A stretch of DNA of 64,000 nucleotides from Actinomycetales bacterium (GTDB taxonomy: Bacteria; Actinomycetota; Actinomycetes; Actinomycetales; Dermatophilaceae), in NCBI GenBank assembly GCA_016710385.1, contig JADJVX010000017.1:248001-312000 (forward strand), in the 5' to 3' direction. Of this stretch, positions 18,089 through 26,212 are shown piece by piece (within the stretch, counting starts at the first letter, position 1; each line of letters starts with the position of its first letter). A model generated the notes under the pieces. The model searched no databases and had not been told where the DNA came from. It saw only the letters and a program-made list of their open reading frames with translations. The position numbers and the translations under genes were made by a program.

Positions 18089-19278
18089 GGACCCGACCCC
18101 GTAACGGCACGAAGGACATCGCCAGCAACGGTGTCCCAACTGGCGCCGGACTGCAGCGAGGCGCGACCGGCCGCTCCGAAGCTCGCCGCACGGTCCGGGT
18201 CTCGCAGCAGCGCCACGACCGCCCTGGCCAGCCCGGCCGGATCGCCGGGTTCCACCAAGAGCCCGGTCTGTCCGTCCCGGACGACGCTGGGGATGTCGCC
18301 GACGCGCGTCGCGACGACCGGACGAGCAAAGGTGTAGGCGACATGGCTCACCCCGCTCTGGGACGAGCGCCGGTAGGGCTGCACGACGACCCGTGCCCGC
18401 GTGAAGTGACCCGCAACCGCATCGACCGGGACGTAACCGGCGTGCAGCGTGACTCCTGGCAGTGCCGCAACTCGCGCAGCGAGCGCGGCCTGGTCGGTGT
18501 CAGCACCGATGGACCCGGCGATGTCGAGAGTCGCATCAGGCACCTCGGCGCACACCTGCGGCCACGCGGTGAGCAGGTCGTCGAGACCCTTGTATGCCGT
18601 GACGGTCCCGAAGAAGAGCGCGTTCGCCGTGGTCGTCTCGGCCGATGGGACCTCGTCGGTGCGGAAGATGTCCTCGTCGCCATGCGGGATGACGACCACC
18701 GGAGCCGTCACCGGCCAGCTGTCCAGGAGCACTCGGCGCGCCGACTCCCCGAGGACGAAGACCACATCGAGACACCGGTAGGCGCCCGCCAGAGCCGAAT
18801 CGGTGAGTCGGGACTGTTTGTAGAGCCCGTCCTGACCGGGCTGTTCGACGAGAGGTCGAGGTTCGTGAGCGACCAGGGCCAGGGTCGTCGTGGGGGCTAC
18901 CCGGCGAACCACCCGCACGCCCCACCCGTCGACCGGAAACCGCCAAGCCGACCACATGAGGACATCGGGCCGGTGGCGGGCGGCATACCCGATGACGCGC
19001 AGCCAGGCGGCGACATGCTGGCCGGCCCGAAGCCCGCGGCGGGCGCGCCGCCACCACTCGGGAGCGTCATCGCCGGCGGTGGGGTGCCAGGTGGGAAGGG
19101 CAGACCGGATGCGGACGCGGGGGTGCCGCGAGGACAACTCCGGGCGCGGCCCGGTGAGCACGGTGACCTCGCAGCCGGCTCGCGCCAGGCCGTGAGCCAG
19201 CTGGACGGAGAACTGAAACAGCCCGCCGGCCGGTGGGAACTCCACCATAACGACGTGCAGCGGCGCGCTTGGTGCCAT
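18085..19278 (-). CDS. GT4-type glycosyltransferase, first gene of the minus-strand polysaccharide operon
   Basis: This glycosyltransferase of 397 residues opens with LHVVMVEFPPAGGLFQFS, a strand plus glycine loop typical of GT4 enzymes. It has FFGTVTAYKGLDDLL in the nucleotide-sugar region, VVQPYRRSSQSGVSHVA in place of the usual E-x7-E helix, and FARPVVATRVGDIPSVV. The ATG is at 19278, preceded by GAGGG. As the first gene of the run 19278 to 10152 it should follow the operon promoter, within the 229 bases before clpP2's end. Those bases show no clear terminator for clpP2. Donor sugar unknown. Confidence 0.87.
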   Translation of the reverse strand: MAPSAPLHVVMVEFPPAGGLFQFSVQLAHGLARAGCEVTVLTGPRPELSSRHPRVRIRSALPTWHPTAGDDAPEWWRRARRGLRAGQHVAAWLRVIGYAARHRPDVLMWSAWRFPVDGWGVRVVRRVAPTTTLALVAHEPRPLVEQPGQDGLYKQSRLTDSALAGAYRCLDVVFVLGESARRVLLDSWPVTAPVVVIPHGDEDIFRTDEVPSAETTTANALFFGTVTAYKGLDDLLTAWPQVCAEVPDATLDIAGSIGADTDQAALAARVAALPGVTLHAGYVPVDAVAGHFTRARVVVQPYRRSSQSGVSHVAYTFARPVVATRVGDIPSVVRDGQTGLLVEPGDPAGLARAVVALLRDPDRAASFGAAGRASLQSGASWDTVAGDVLRAVTGSGP

Positions 19279-19507
19279 GACCCCTCTACCCCCTGCCCTC
19301 GAGCCACCCGTGTGCCCCGGTGGCCCTGCGCGCGACCGGCCCTATCGATCGCGCAGACCTGCCGAGCATAACGGACGAGCCGCGCGTCGGTCCGAGTACT
19401 CACCCTATGGATGCGACGACGCGGTGATGCCGCCCACCGAATCGGTGGACGGCATCACGACGGCTGAGGTTGGTGCCCACGCCGCACAGAGCGCGCCGCG
19501 GCGCGGG

Positions 19508-20191
19508 TCAACGCTGGGCGGACGCCTTACGGGACAGGAGCACCTCGTCGATCAGGCCGTATTCCTTGGCCTCCGCGGACGAGAGGATCTTGTCGCGTTC
19601 GATGTCACGAGCAGTCTGCTCGCTGCTGCGGCCGGTGTGCTTGGCGAGGGTGTCCTCGAGCCAGGTGCGCATCCGCAGCACCTCGTTGGCCTGGATCTCG
19701 ATGTCGGAGGCCTGCCCGTAGTCACCGCCGGCGAGAGCCGGCTGGTGGATGAGGATGCGGGCGTTGGGCAGGGCGAACCGTTTGCCAGGCGCACCCGCGC
19801 CGAGCAACACCGCCGCCGCAGAGGCCGCTTGGCCGACGACGAACGTTTGGACGTCCGGGCGGATGTACTGCATCGTGTCGTAGATCGCGGTCATCGCGGT
19901 GAAGGACCCGCCAGGGCTGTTGATGTACATGAGGATGTCGCGATCGGGGTCCTGTGACTCGAGCACGATGAGTTGGGCGATGATGTCGTCGGCCGACGCG
20001 TCGTCGACCTGGACGCCGAGGAAGATGATCCGGTCCTCGAACATCTTCGTGTAGGGGTCGAGGCGCTTCATCCCGTAGGAGGTGCGCTCCTCGAACTGCG
20101 GCAGGATGTAGCGGCTCTGCGGACCGGCATACCCCGGGTATGCCGTGCCGGAGGCTGGAACGGTCAGACGCCCGTGCGGCGTGTAGGTCAT
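19508..20191 (-). CDS. clpP2: ClpP2, proteolytic subunit of ClpP
   Basis: This serine peptidase of 227 residues forms one ring of the ClpP1P2 tetradecamer that degrades proteins fed by ClpX or ClpC1. Visible: INSPGGSFTAM substrate strand, catalytic Ser in VVGQAASAAAVLL, catalytic His in ILIHQPAL, and Asp in ERDKILSSAEAKEYG, in the normal order and spacing. The ATG 20191 start is the first in frame and gives a long N-terminus typical of ClpP2. It follows clpP1 by 26 bases, so the two are co-transcribed. Two copies of the GGCATAC word lie in its early coding region and encode the TAYPGYAG segment. Confidence 0.97.
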   Translation of the reverse strand: MTYTPHGRLTVPASGTAYPGYAGPQSRYILPQFEERTSYGMKRLDPYTKMFEDRIIFLGVQVDDASADDIIAQLIVLESQDPDRDILMYINSPGGSFTAMTAIYDTMQYIRPDVQTFVVGQAASAAAVLLGAGAPGKRFALPNARILIHQPALAGGDYGQASDIEIQANEVLRMRTWLEDTLAKHTGRSSEQTARDIERDKILSSAEAKEYGLIDEVLLSRKASAQR

Positions 20192-20217
20192 CGTGGTCTC
20201 TTTCGTCGTCGCGGGCG

Positions 20218-20847
20218 TCAGGAGCCGGTCACGGGGTTGTCGCCGGCACGGCCGGCACTGGAGGCCCGCTCGACGACGTGGTCGACGAAGCCGTAGTCCA
20301 TGGCCTCGGCCGCAGTGAACCACCGGTCGCGGTCAGAATCCTTCTCGATCTGCTCCACGGACTGGCCGGTGTGCTCAGCGATGAGCTGGGCCATCTGCTT
20401 CTTGATGTGCAGCATCTGCTCGGCCTGGATCTTGATGTCAGACGCGGTGCCGCCGATGCCGCCGGAGGGCTGGTGCATCATCACCCGGGCGTGCGGGGTG
20501 GCATAGCGCTTACCGCGGGTGCCGGCCGAGAGCAGGAACTGGCCCATCGACGCGGCCATGCCCATGGCGACGGTGGCGACATCGTTGGGCACCCACTGCA
20601 TGGTGTCGAAGATCGCCATTCCCGCGGTGACCGAGCCACCGGGTGAGTTGATGTAGAGCCAGATGTCCTTGTCGGGGTCTTCGGCAGCCAACAGCAGCAT
20701 CTGCGCGCAGATGGCGTTGGCGTTGTCGTCCCTGACCTCCGAGCCCAGGAAGATGATGCGCTCCTTGAGCAGGCGGTTGTAGATGTGGTCTTCAGGCCCG
20801 CCCGGCGTGGGCGTCCCGGCCATCACGACCTCGTGTCCGTGGCTCAC
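20218..20847 (-). CDS. clpP1: ClpP1, proteolytic subunit of ClpP
   Basis: This is the partner ring of ClpP2, 209 residues from GTG 20847. Motifs: YINSPGGSVTAG, Ser in MGMAASMGQFLL, His in VMMHQPSGG, Asp in SDRDRWFTAAEAMDYG. GTG 20847 has GGAGA seven bases upstream. ATG 20823, with GAGG in front, would give the shorter and more common N-terminus, so the true start is uncertain. In M. tuberculosis clpP1 follows tig; here an MFS gene separates them, with about 110 bases between the MFS stop and this start. Confidence 0.96.
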   Translation of the reverse strand: MSHGHEVVMAGTPTPGGPEDHIYNRLLKERIIFLGSEVRDDNANAICAQMLLLAAEDPDKDIWLYINSPGGSVTAGMAIFDTMQWVPNDVATVAMGMAASMGQFLLSAGTRGKRYATPHARVMMHQPSGGIGGTASDIKIQAEQMLHIKKQMAQLIAEHTGQSVEQIEKDSDRDRWFTAAEAMDYGFVDHVVERASSAGRAGDNPVTGS

Positions 20848-20957
20848 CAGTGATCTCCATACATTCGTAGGTACTCCCGTCGTCCGACCCTAACGCGCAG
20901 ACGGGCCCGGCCTATCCCGAGGCCCAGCCGTGTTCGCCCTGAGCGCACACGCCCGAG

Positions 20958-22142
20958 TCAAGCCGGGTCGGCGTCATGGGGAGCTTGGTAGCGAGGCTCG
21001 CGCATGGCCGGCACGGCGAGCAGGGCCAACGCGACCATCGCCCCGACGACGAGCAACGCACGTAGCACGCCGACGTGATCGCCGAGGAAACCCAGCAGCG
21101 GCGGGCCGGCGAGGAAGGCCAGATAGCCGATCGTCGACACGACGCTGACGCGCGCCGCGGCGTGGACCGGGTCGTCGGCAGCGGCCGACATGCCCAACGG
21201 GAAACCCAAACTCGACCCGATCCCCCAGCAGGCGGCACCGGCATACGCGATGGGGGTGGACCCGAAAACCACCAGGAGGGCTCCAATGACCGCCAACGAC
21301 AAGGTGATCCGCAGCACGAGCACCCGGCCGTAGCGATCCAGCAGCCACGTGCCGCCGACCCGTCCGACAGTCATGAAGACCAAGAACGTCGCCAAGCCGA
21401 GGACCCCTGCCCACGGCGGCTGACCGCGCCCCTCGACGAAGGCGACCGAGAGCCAGTCGTTGGCCGTTCCTTCGGTGAAAGCGGCTGCGAGAGTGACGAA
21501 CCCGATGAGCAGGGTGCGGGGCTCGGTCCACGCTCCACGCATCGAAACCGGAGCCGAAGCTGCGGGTTCGGCCATCCCGTCCGGGACCTGCCCGGCGTCT
21601 TCGACGATGCGCGGCAGGAAACGGCGCACCGCCCACGCACCGACCAGCCCAACGGCCACTCCGGTCGCCGCCAGGTGCCCGACGATGGGTATGCCGGCAG
21701 CGCTCAACGCCGCGCCGACCAACGCGCTGAGCACCGTGCCGGCGCTGAAGGCCGCATGGAAACGCGGCATGATCGAGCGGCCCAACTGCTGCTCCACCGC
21801 GGCGCCCTCGATGTTCATCGCGACGTCCCAGGAGCCGATGCCCAAACCTGCCAGGGCAAGGCCGACGGACAGGACCGGACGCGAGTGCCACAGGTCGGCC
21901 CCGATCCCAGCCAGGGCCAGCCCGATGACCGCCAGGATGACCCCGGTCACCACGGTGCGCGAGGCTCCGAAGCGCTGCACCAGCCAGCCGGACGTCGGCA
22001 AGGCGACGAGCGACCCGACGGAGATCGCCAAGAGGGTCAGTCCCAGTTCGCTGGCCGACAGATCCAGAGCGGCCTTGACCTCGGGGATGCGCGAGGCGAA
22101 TGCCGCGAATTGCACCCCGGCGAGGGCGAACACGGCATACAC
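20958..22142 (-). CDS. MFS transporter (12 TM), start uncertain
   Basis: This major-facilitator protein has at least 394 residues and twelve predicted helices, with the loop-2/3 motif GWLVQRFGASRTV and the second-half copy GGTWLLDRYGRVLVL. It resembles the sugar/drug-type MFS members that open with AGVQFAAFASRIPEVK. The substrate is not evident. GTG 22142 is the only conventional start, yet it has no ribosome-binding site and removes the basic residues before helix 1. The frame is open back to a TAG at 22218; a GGAG lies six bases before an in-frame ATC at 22208, which may be a rare non-standard start. It interrupts the usual tig-clpP1 adjacency. Confidence 0.8.
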   Translation of the reverse strand: MYAVFALAGVQFAAFASRIPEVKAALDLSASELGLTLLAISVGSLVALPTSGWLVQRFGASRTVVTGVILAVIGLALAGIGADLWHSRPVLSVGLALAGLGIGSWDVAMNIEGAAVEQQLGRSIMPRFHAAFSAGTVLSALVGAALSAAGIPIVGHLAATGVAVGLVGAWAVRRFLPRIVEDAGQVPDGMAEPAASAPVSMRGAWTEPRTLLIGFVTLAAAFTEGTANDWLSVAFVEGRGQPPWAGVLGLATFLVFMTVGRVGGTWLLDRYGRVLVLRITLSLAVIGALLVVFGSTPIAYAGAACWGIGSSLGFPLGMSAAADDPVHAAARVSVVSTIGYLAFLAGPPLLGFLGDHVGVLRALLVVGAMVALALLAVPAMREPRYQAPHDADPA

Positions 22143-22254
22143 CGCCGTGCGTGCACGCAGGACCGCTGGAGACGACGTGGGGACCGACTGCGCGGGGGCT
22201 GCCGTGATGGCGAACTCCTATCGGCCGACGCCGGCCGCGAGAGTGCTGACTCGG

Positions 22255-23604
22255 TCAGGACCGGTCGTCGTGCACGTCGGACTCGGCGAGGTCGTCAAGG
22301 TTGTCGACATCGTCCAGGCCGCCAGCCTCGAATGCCGGGCGCGGGGTGAGTTCGGCCAGGTCGATCGACTCGCCGTGACTATCCGTGACCGTCGCGTGCT
22401 CGAGCACCGCAGCCAGCGCCTTGCGCCGAGCCACCTCGGCGACCATCGCGGGGATCTGACCCTGCTGGTCGATCGCCTGGGCGAACTGATTGGGGTCCAT
22501 GCCGTACTGCTGCGCGGACATGAGCAGGTATTCGATGAGCTCGGGTTGCTCGACCCGGATCTCTTCCTTCTCGACGATGGCATCGAGGAGGAACTGTGCG
22601 CGCAGCGCCTTGCGGGTCTCGGCATCGACCTCGGCGCGGTGCTCGTCGTCGTCGAGCCGGCCCTCGCCCTCCAGGTGATGGGTGACCTCGTGCTCGACGA
22701 TCGAGTCGGGCACCGGGATCTCGACGGCCGCGAGCAGCGCCTCCATGATGCGGTCGCGGGCCTGCAGGCCCTGCTGGAACCGCTTGCCCCGCTCGGCCTC
22801 CTTGCGCAGGTCGGCGCGCAGTTCGTCCATGGTGTCGAACTCGGAGGCCAGCGCGGCGAAGTCGTCGCCCAGCTCAGGCAACTCGCGGACCTTGACGCTC
22901 TGGACGGTCACCGTGCAGTTGGCCGACTCGCCTTCGTGCTCGCCTCCGGCCAGCGCCGCCGCAAAGGTGCTTGTCTCTCCCGCGGACAGGCCCACCAGTG
23001 CCTCGTCGAGACCTTCGAGCATGGTGCCGCTACCGACCTCGTAGGACACGCCGGAGACCGAGTCGATCTCGGTGCCGTCGATTTCGGCCGACAGGTCCAA
23101 GGAGACGAAGTCGCCGGTCTCGACGGCACGTTCGATGACCTTGAGGGTGCCGAAGCGCTGGCGCAGCGTGGTGATGCGCTCCTCGAGATCGGCCTCGTCG
23201 ACCTCGATGGCGTCGACCTCGACGGCCAGCGTCGAGTAGTCGGGCACGGTGATCTCGGGACGGCAGTCGACCTCGGCCTCGAAGGCGAAGGGCTCGCCGT
23301 CCTGCACCGGGATCGCGGTGACGTCGACCTCGGGCTGGCCGAGCGGGCGGACGTCGTGCTCCTCGAGGGCCTTGCCGTAGAAGGTCGGGAGGGCCTCGTT
23401 GATGGCTTCCTGCAGCACCGCGCCGCGGCCCACGCGCTGGTCGATGATCCGCGCGGGCACCTTGCCGCGACGGAAACCCGGCACCTGCACCTGTCCGGAG
23501 ATGGTCTTGTATGCCGTGTCGATGCTCGGCTTCAGCTCGTCGAAGGGCACCTCGACGGTCAGCTTGACCCGGGTCGGGCTGAGGGTCTCGAGGGAACTCT
23601 TCAC
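22255..23604 (-). CDS. tig: Trigger factor, ribosome-bound peptidyl-prolyl isomerase chaperone
   Basis: This 449-residue protein has the three trigger-factor parts: an N-terminal ribosome-binding domain with the FRRGKVPARIID signature (GFRxGKxP), a central FKBP-like isomerase domain (ETGDFVSLDLSAEIDG), and a C-terminal helical arm (VEHEVTHHLEGEGRL through EVARRKALAAVLEHA). It holds nascent chains at the exit tunnel in the cytoplasm. ATG 23604 gives the normal MKSSLETLSPTRVKLTVEVPF-type start. It ends with a short acidic tail. It lies just downstream of tRNA-Pro on the same strand. Confidence 0.97.
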   Translation of the reverse strand: MKSSLETLSPTRVKLTVEVPFDELKPSIDTAYKTISGQVQVPGFRRGKVPARIIDQRVGRGAVLQEAINEALPTFYGKALEEHDVRPLGQPEVDVTAIPVQDGEPFAFEAEVDCRPEITVPDYSTLAVEVDAIEVDEADLEERITTLRQRFGTLKVIERAVETGDFVSLDLSAEIDGTEIDSVSGVSYEVGSGTMLEGLDEALVGLSAGETSTFAAALAGGEHEGESANCTVTVQSVKVRELPELGDDFAALASEFDTMDELRADLRKEAERGKRFQQGLQARDRIMEALLAAVEIPVPDSIVEHEVTHHLEGEGRLDDDEHRAEVDAETRKALRAQFLLDAIVEKEEIRVEQPELIEYLLMSAQQYGMDPNQFAQAIDQQGQIPAMVAEVARRKALAAVLEHATVTDSHGESIDLAELTPRPAFEAGGLDDVDNLDDLAESDVHDDRS

Positions 23605-23681
23605 GGCGGCTACTCCAGATCGGTTGGGTGGCGGTGGTGCAGGCGCGCAAGGCAGCGCGACGGCAACCGGAACACTCTAGT

Positions 23682-23758
23682 TGGTCGGGGTAGCCGGATT
23701 CGAACCGACGACCTTCCGCTCCCAAAGCGGACGCGCTACCAAACTGCGCTATACCCCG
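23682..23758 (-). tRNA. tRNA-Pro (UGG anticodon)
   Basis: The reverse complement folds as a cloverleaf of 77 bases. The acceptor stem is CGGGGTA/TACCCCG with discriminator A and encoded CCA at 23682-23684. The D arm is GCGCAGTTTGGTAGCGC, the anticodon stem TCCGC/GCGGA with loop TTTGGGA, reading UGG at 34-36, and the T arm carries GGTTCGAATCC. It is upstream of tig on the same strand. Confidence 0.97.
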
Positions 23759-23934
23759 TCAGGCAGCCGTGCGCTGGGTGACGATCCGCCCCTCGGGCCG
23801 CACGGCATACCGGTGGTGCGTGAGCAGCACCGGCGCGAGCGGTTCGCGCTTTCGCTGCAAGCGGGTCTAGGCTAGCCCCCCGAGGCAGCGCCTCCGACCA
23901 CGGTCTTGACCGATCGGCGCGCCGACCCCGACCC

Positions 23935-24008
23935 GCGGGCGTAGCTCAATGGTAGAGCCCCAGTCTTCCAAACTGGCTACGCGAGTTCGATTCTCGTCGC
24001 CCGCTCCA
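23935..24008 (+). tRNA. tRNA-Gly (UCC anticodon)
   Basis: A 74-base cloverleaf: acceptor GCGGGCG/CGCCCGC with discriminator T and encoded CCA at 24006-24008; D arm TAGCTCAATGGTAGAGC; anticodon stem-loop with loop TCTTCCA giving UCC; T arm AGTTCGATTCT. It is divergent from tRNA-Pro; the 176 bases between them contain a copy of the GGCATAC word (23804) but no gene. Confidence 0.97.
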
Positions 24009-24085
24009 CCAGGTTTGCCACGATTCCCCCGAAAGCTTCCCCGCACCGCAACCTCGAGCAGGACGCACCGCCGAGGTGTGGCCAG

Positions 24086-24535
24086 TCACGCGCAGGGCGG
24101 GATGGGTGCCTTCGTCACCTCAAACACCACACGGACGCCCCGCGGCTGGTCGGTCGTGGTGAACTCCGCGCGGGTGGCCGAGGTGCGCACCATGGTGCCG
24201 CGAATAGACGCCCGGCTGGTCGATATCCCCGTCACGGGATCGGTCGTGAAGTCGGGGAACACCACCGACGCATCGGTCACCCAGTTGTCTCCGTCGAATA
24301 TCGCGTACTTCACGCCGCAATGGATGTAGAGGTCATGGTTCGGCGCCGCTCGGTCCGCCGGCGCGGGCGCAGTCGTGCGGTCCGCGAGCGTGATCGGAGC
24401 CGACGTCCCAGGTGGTGGTGCGCTCGACCCACTCCCGCACGCGCCGCACACTGCCAACGTCGCTGCCAGGCCGAGCACTACGGCACCCACTCCGGACTTC
24501 CTGGTCAGCTGGGACAGCACGGATGTGTCGACCAT
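24086..24535 (-). CDS. Putative secreted lipoprotein
   Basis: This 149-residue protein has a lipoprotein-type signal: a basic n-region (LTRKSG), a hydrophobic core (VGAVVLGLAATLAV) and cysteines at 30 and 33 (VCGACGSG), either of which could be lipidated, followed by a Ser/Pro/Ala linker. The mature part has two cysteines (HCGVKYAIF and the final PPCA) that could form a disulfide and FDGDNWVTDASVVF, a beta-rich pattern. ATG 24535 is chosen as it gives a proper signal peptide. No family is recognised. It lies between tRNA-Gly (convergent) and trmB on the same strand. Confidence 0.65.
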   Translation of the reverse strand: MVDTSVLSQLTRKSGVGAVVLGLAATLAVCGACGSGSSAPPPGTSAPITLADRTTAPAPADRAAPNHDLYIHCGVKYAIFDGDNWVTDASVVFPDFTTDPVTGISTSRASIRGTMVRTSATRAEFTTTDQPRGVRVVFEVTKAPIPPCA

Positions 24536-24655
24536 GCGATCGGGCCGTCCTTCCCCATCGGCACCCGTGGCGGACACCCACGCTCTTCGGTCAGTCTGCG
24601 CTTCCCGAACGTCAGCGCGCAAGACAAGCTCCGCTCCGGAAATGTACGTGCGGGT

Positions 24656-25318
24656 TCACTCACCGAAATAGCGCAGCCGCAGGTCAGTGATTGCCCTTCC
24701 GGCGGCAATACCCTTGGCCTCGAAGCCGGTCACCGGTCGCCAGGCCGGGCGGTCGACCGGCTCGCAGACCCAGCCCGGCTCCCCCGCCACGACCTGCCGC
24801 ACATGGGCGGCGTACGGGAATTGGTCGGTCGCCACCAGCACCTCACCGCCGGGTGCCAGTCGGCTGGCCAGGAGCCCGAGGGTATGCCGTGACACGAACC
24901 TGCGCCGGTGGTGGCGCGCCTTGAGCCACGGGTCGGGGAAGAACAGGTGCACCGCGTCGAGAGCGCCAGGGCCGACACGCTGGTCGAGGAACTCCACCGC
25001 GTCGCAGAGTTCGGCGGCGAGGTTGGCGACGCCCGCATCGACCGCCGCCGCCAGCATCCGAGCGACACCGGGCGGGTGGACATCGAGAGCGATGAGCAGG
25101 TGGCTCGGATGGGCCAGGGCATAGGCGACCGCAGCCCCGCCGTGCCCACAGCCGATCTCCACGACCAGCCGCTCGACCCCGAGTGGCCGACAGGTGAGGC
25201 GCGGCGACACGGCATACCGGGGCAGCAGGGCGTCCAATCGCGCGGTGGTGAGTTGCGAAAGCCGGCCTCGGCGGGCGTGGAAGGTGCGCACGGGCGGCGG
25301 GTTGGTCACCCGCGACAC
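24656..25318 (-). CDS. trmB: tRNA (guanine-N7)-methyltransferase
   Basis: This SAM-dependent enzyme, about 220 residues, makes m7G46 in tRNA. The Rossmann motif I VVEIGCGHGGAAVAYA, the acidic motif II LIALDVHP, and the TrmB signature HLFFPDPWLKARHHRRR are all present, then LAPGGEVLVATD and TGFEAKG near the end, where family members have T-x-x-E-x-K/R. GTG 25318 is the best start without overlapping the divergent gene, though it has no obvious ribosome-binding site. The location beside two tRNA genes may be coincidence. Confidence 0.93.
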   Translation of the reverse strand: MSRVTNPPPVRTFHARRGRLSQLTTARLDALLPRYAVSPRLTCRPLGVERLVVEIGCGHGGAAVAYALAHPSHLLIALDVHPPGVARMLAAAVDAGVANLAAELCDAVEFLDQRVGPGALDAVHLFFPDPWLKARHHRRRFVSRHTLGLLASRLAPGGEVLVATDQFPYAAHVRQVVAGEPGWVCEPVDRPAWRPVTGFEAKGIAAGRAITDLRLRYFGE

Positions 25319-25400
25319 GGTAGGCCGTGGGTGAGGGACCGCACTACAGTTGGGGTGGCTCCGGCGAATGCCGCCGGACTGATCGGGAGGGAGAAAACCC

Positions 25401-25613
25401 ATGGGTCTTTTCGACGAGATCAAGGACAAGGCTGAGGAACTCAAGGACAAGGCTGTCGAGCTCGTCCAGGGCCACAGCGACCAGGTCGACGACGCCGCCG
25501 ACAAGGCCGGCGACTTCGTCGACGAGAAGACCGGCGGGCAGTTCGCCGACAAGGTCGACCTCGCCCAGGAGAAGGTCAAGCAGGTCGCCGACGACCTCGA
25601 CCAGGCCAACTGA
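25401..25613 (+). CDS. MT0933-family (Rv0909-like) antitoxin-type small protein
   Basis: This highly charged 70-residue protein has a GLFDEIKDKAEELKDKA start and AGDFVDEKTGGQFADKVD core, the pattern of the MT0933_antitox family. A strong GGGAGGGAG site precedes the ATG. Family knowledge: the founding member, Rv0909, pairs with a toxin (Rv0910). No toxin candidate lies on either side here (trmB divergent, rpiB convergent), so the protein may be an orphan with another role, for example as a stress-related helical protein. A strong terminator hairpin follows 26 bases after the stop. Confidence 0.8.
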   Translation: MGLFDEIKDKAEELKDKAVELVQGHSDQVDDAADKAGDFVDEKTGGQFADKVDLAQEKVKQVADDLDQAN

Positions 25614-25638
25614 CCTGCCAGGCGCATCAGCCTGACAC

Positions 25639-25674
25639 CGCAGGGCCGGCCCGTAGTCTTGGGCCGGCCCTGCG
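25639..25674. terminator. Bidirectional terminator hairpin between MT0933-like gene and rpiB
   Basis: A perfect 14-bp stem (CGCAGGGCCGGCCC and its complement) with an 8-base loop GTAGTCTT lies between two convergent genes, 26 bases after one stop and 17 before the other. It lacks a long T run, as is common in high-GC actinobacteria. Confidence 0.85.
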
Positions 25675-25690
25675 CGTGTCTGGAGTCGGC

Positions 25691-26158
25691 TCAGGGCAGT
25701 GGCGGGAGGTCTCCGTCGAGCTCGAAGTCGGTGACCATGGCCAGCCGTCGGGCATGCCGCTCGTCGCCGGAGAAGTCGGTGGTGAGGAAGGCGTCGGCGG
25801 TCGCCAACCCGGTCGGGATGTCGACGAATCGCCCGCCCATCGACATGACGTGGGCGTCGTTGTGCTGGCGGGCGAGCACCGCAAGCTCGGGGCTGCTGGC
25901 ATAGGCGGCTCGGATGCCCGGCACCTTGTTGGCCGCGATGAGTTCGCCATTGCCCGAGCCGCCCAGCACGATGCCCCGTGACCCGATGTCCTCGGCGACG
26001 GCGACCGCAGCCCGCAGGACGAAGACGGGATAGTCGTCCTGGGCGTCGTAATCCAGCGGACCGTGGTCGATGACCTCGTGGCCCGCCTCCTGCAGATGGG
26101 TCACCAGGGCGCGCTGCAACTCGTATGCCGCGTGGTCGCCGCCGATGTGGACACGCAT
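25691..26158 (-). CDS. rpiB: Ribose-5-phosphate isomerase B
   Basis: This 155-residue enzyme interconverts ribulose-5-phosphate and ribose-5-phosphate in the pentose phosphate pathway. Visible: VHIGGDHAAYELQ, the active-site loop LGGSGNGELIAANKVPGIRAA (shown to 21 only in part; core GGSGNGE), and ARQHNDAHVMSMGGR. The catalytic acid in this loop is Glu, and the usual Cys of some RpiB enzymes is replaced by Ser, as in the mycobacterial form. It is upstream of the pepN neighbourhood, in the same order as in M. tuberculosis. Confidence 0.95.
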   Translation of the reverse strand: MRVHIGGDHAAYELQRALVTHLQEAGHEVIDHGPLDYDAQDDYPVFVLRAAVAVAEDIGSRGIVLGGSGNGELIAANKVPGIRAAYASSPELAVLARQHNDAHVMSMGGRFVDIPTGLATADAFLTTDFSGDERHARRLAMVTDFELDGDLPPLP

Positions 26159-26212
26159 CGTCGCGTTCTCCCTTTCGCTGTCGGGGTCGCCGCGCCAGAG
26201 GCGGCTGCAGGC

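Noticed and set aside
21460..23781. Long plus-strand frame (about 770 codons) across the MFS and tig genes
   Set aside because: Antisense shadow; it runs through two conserved genes and tRNA-Pro.
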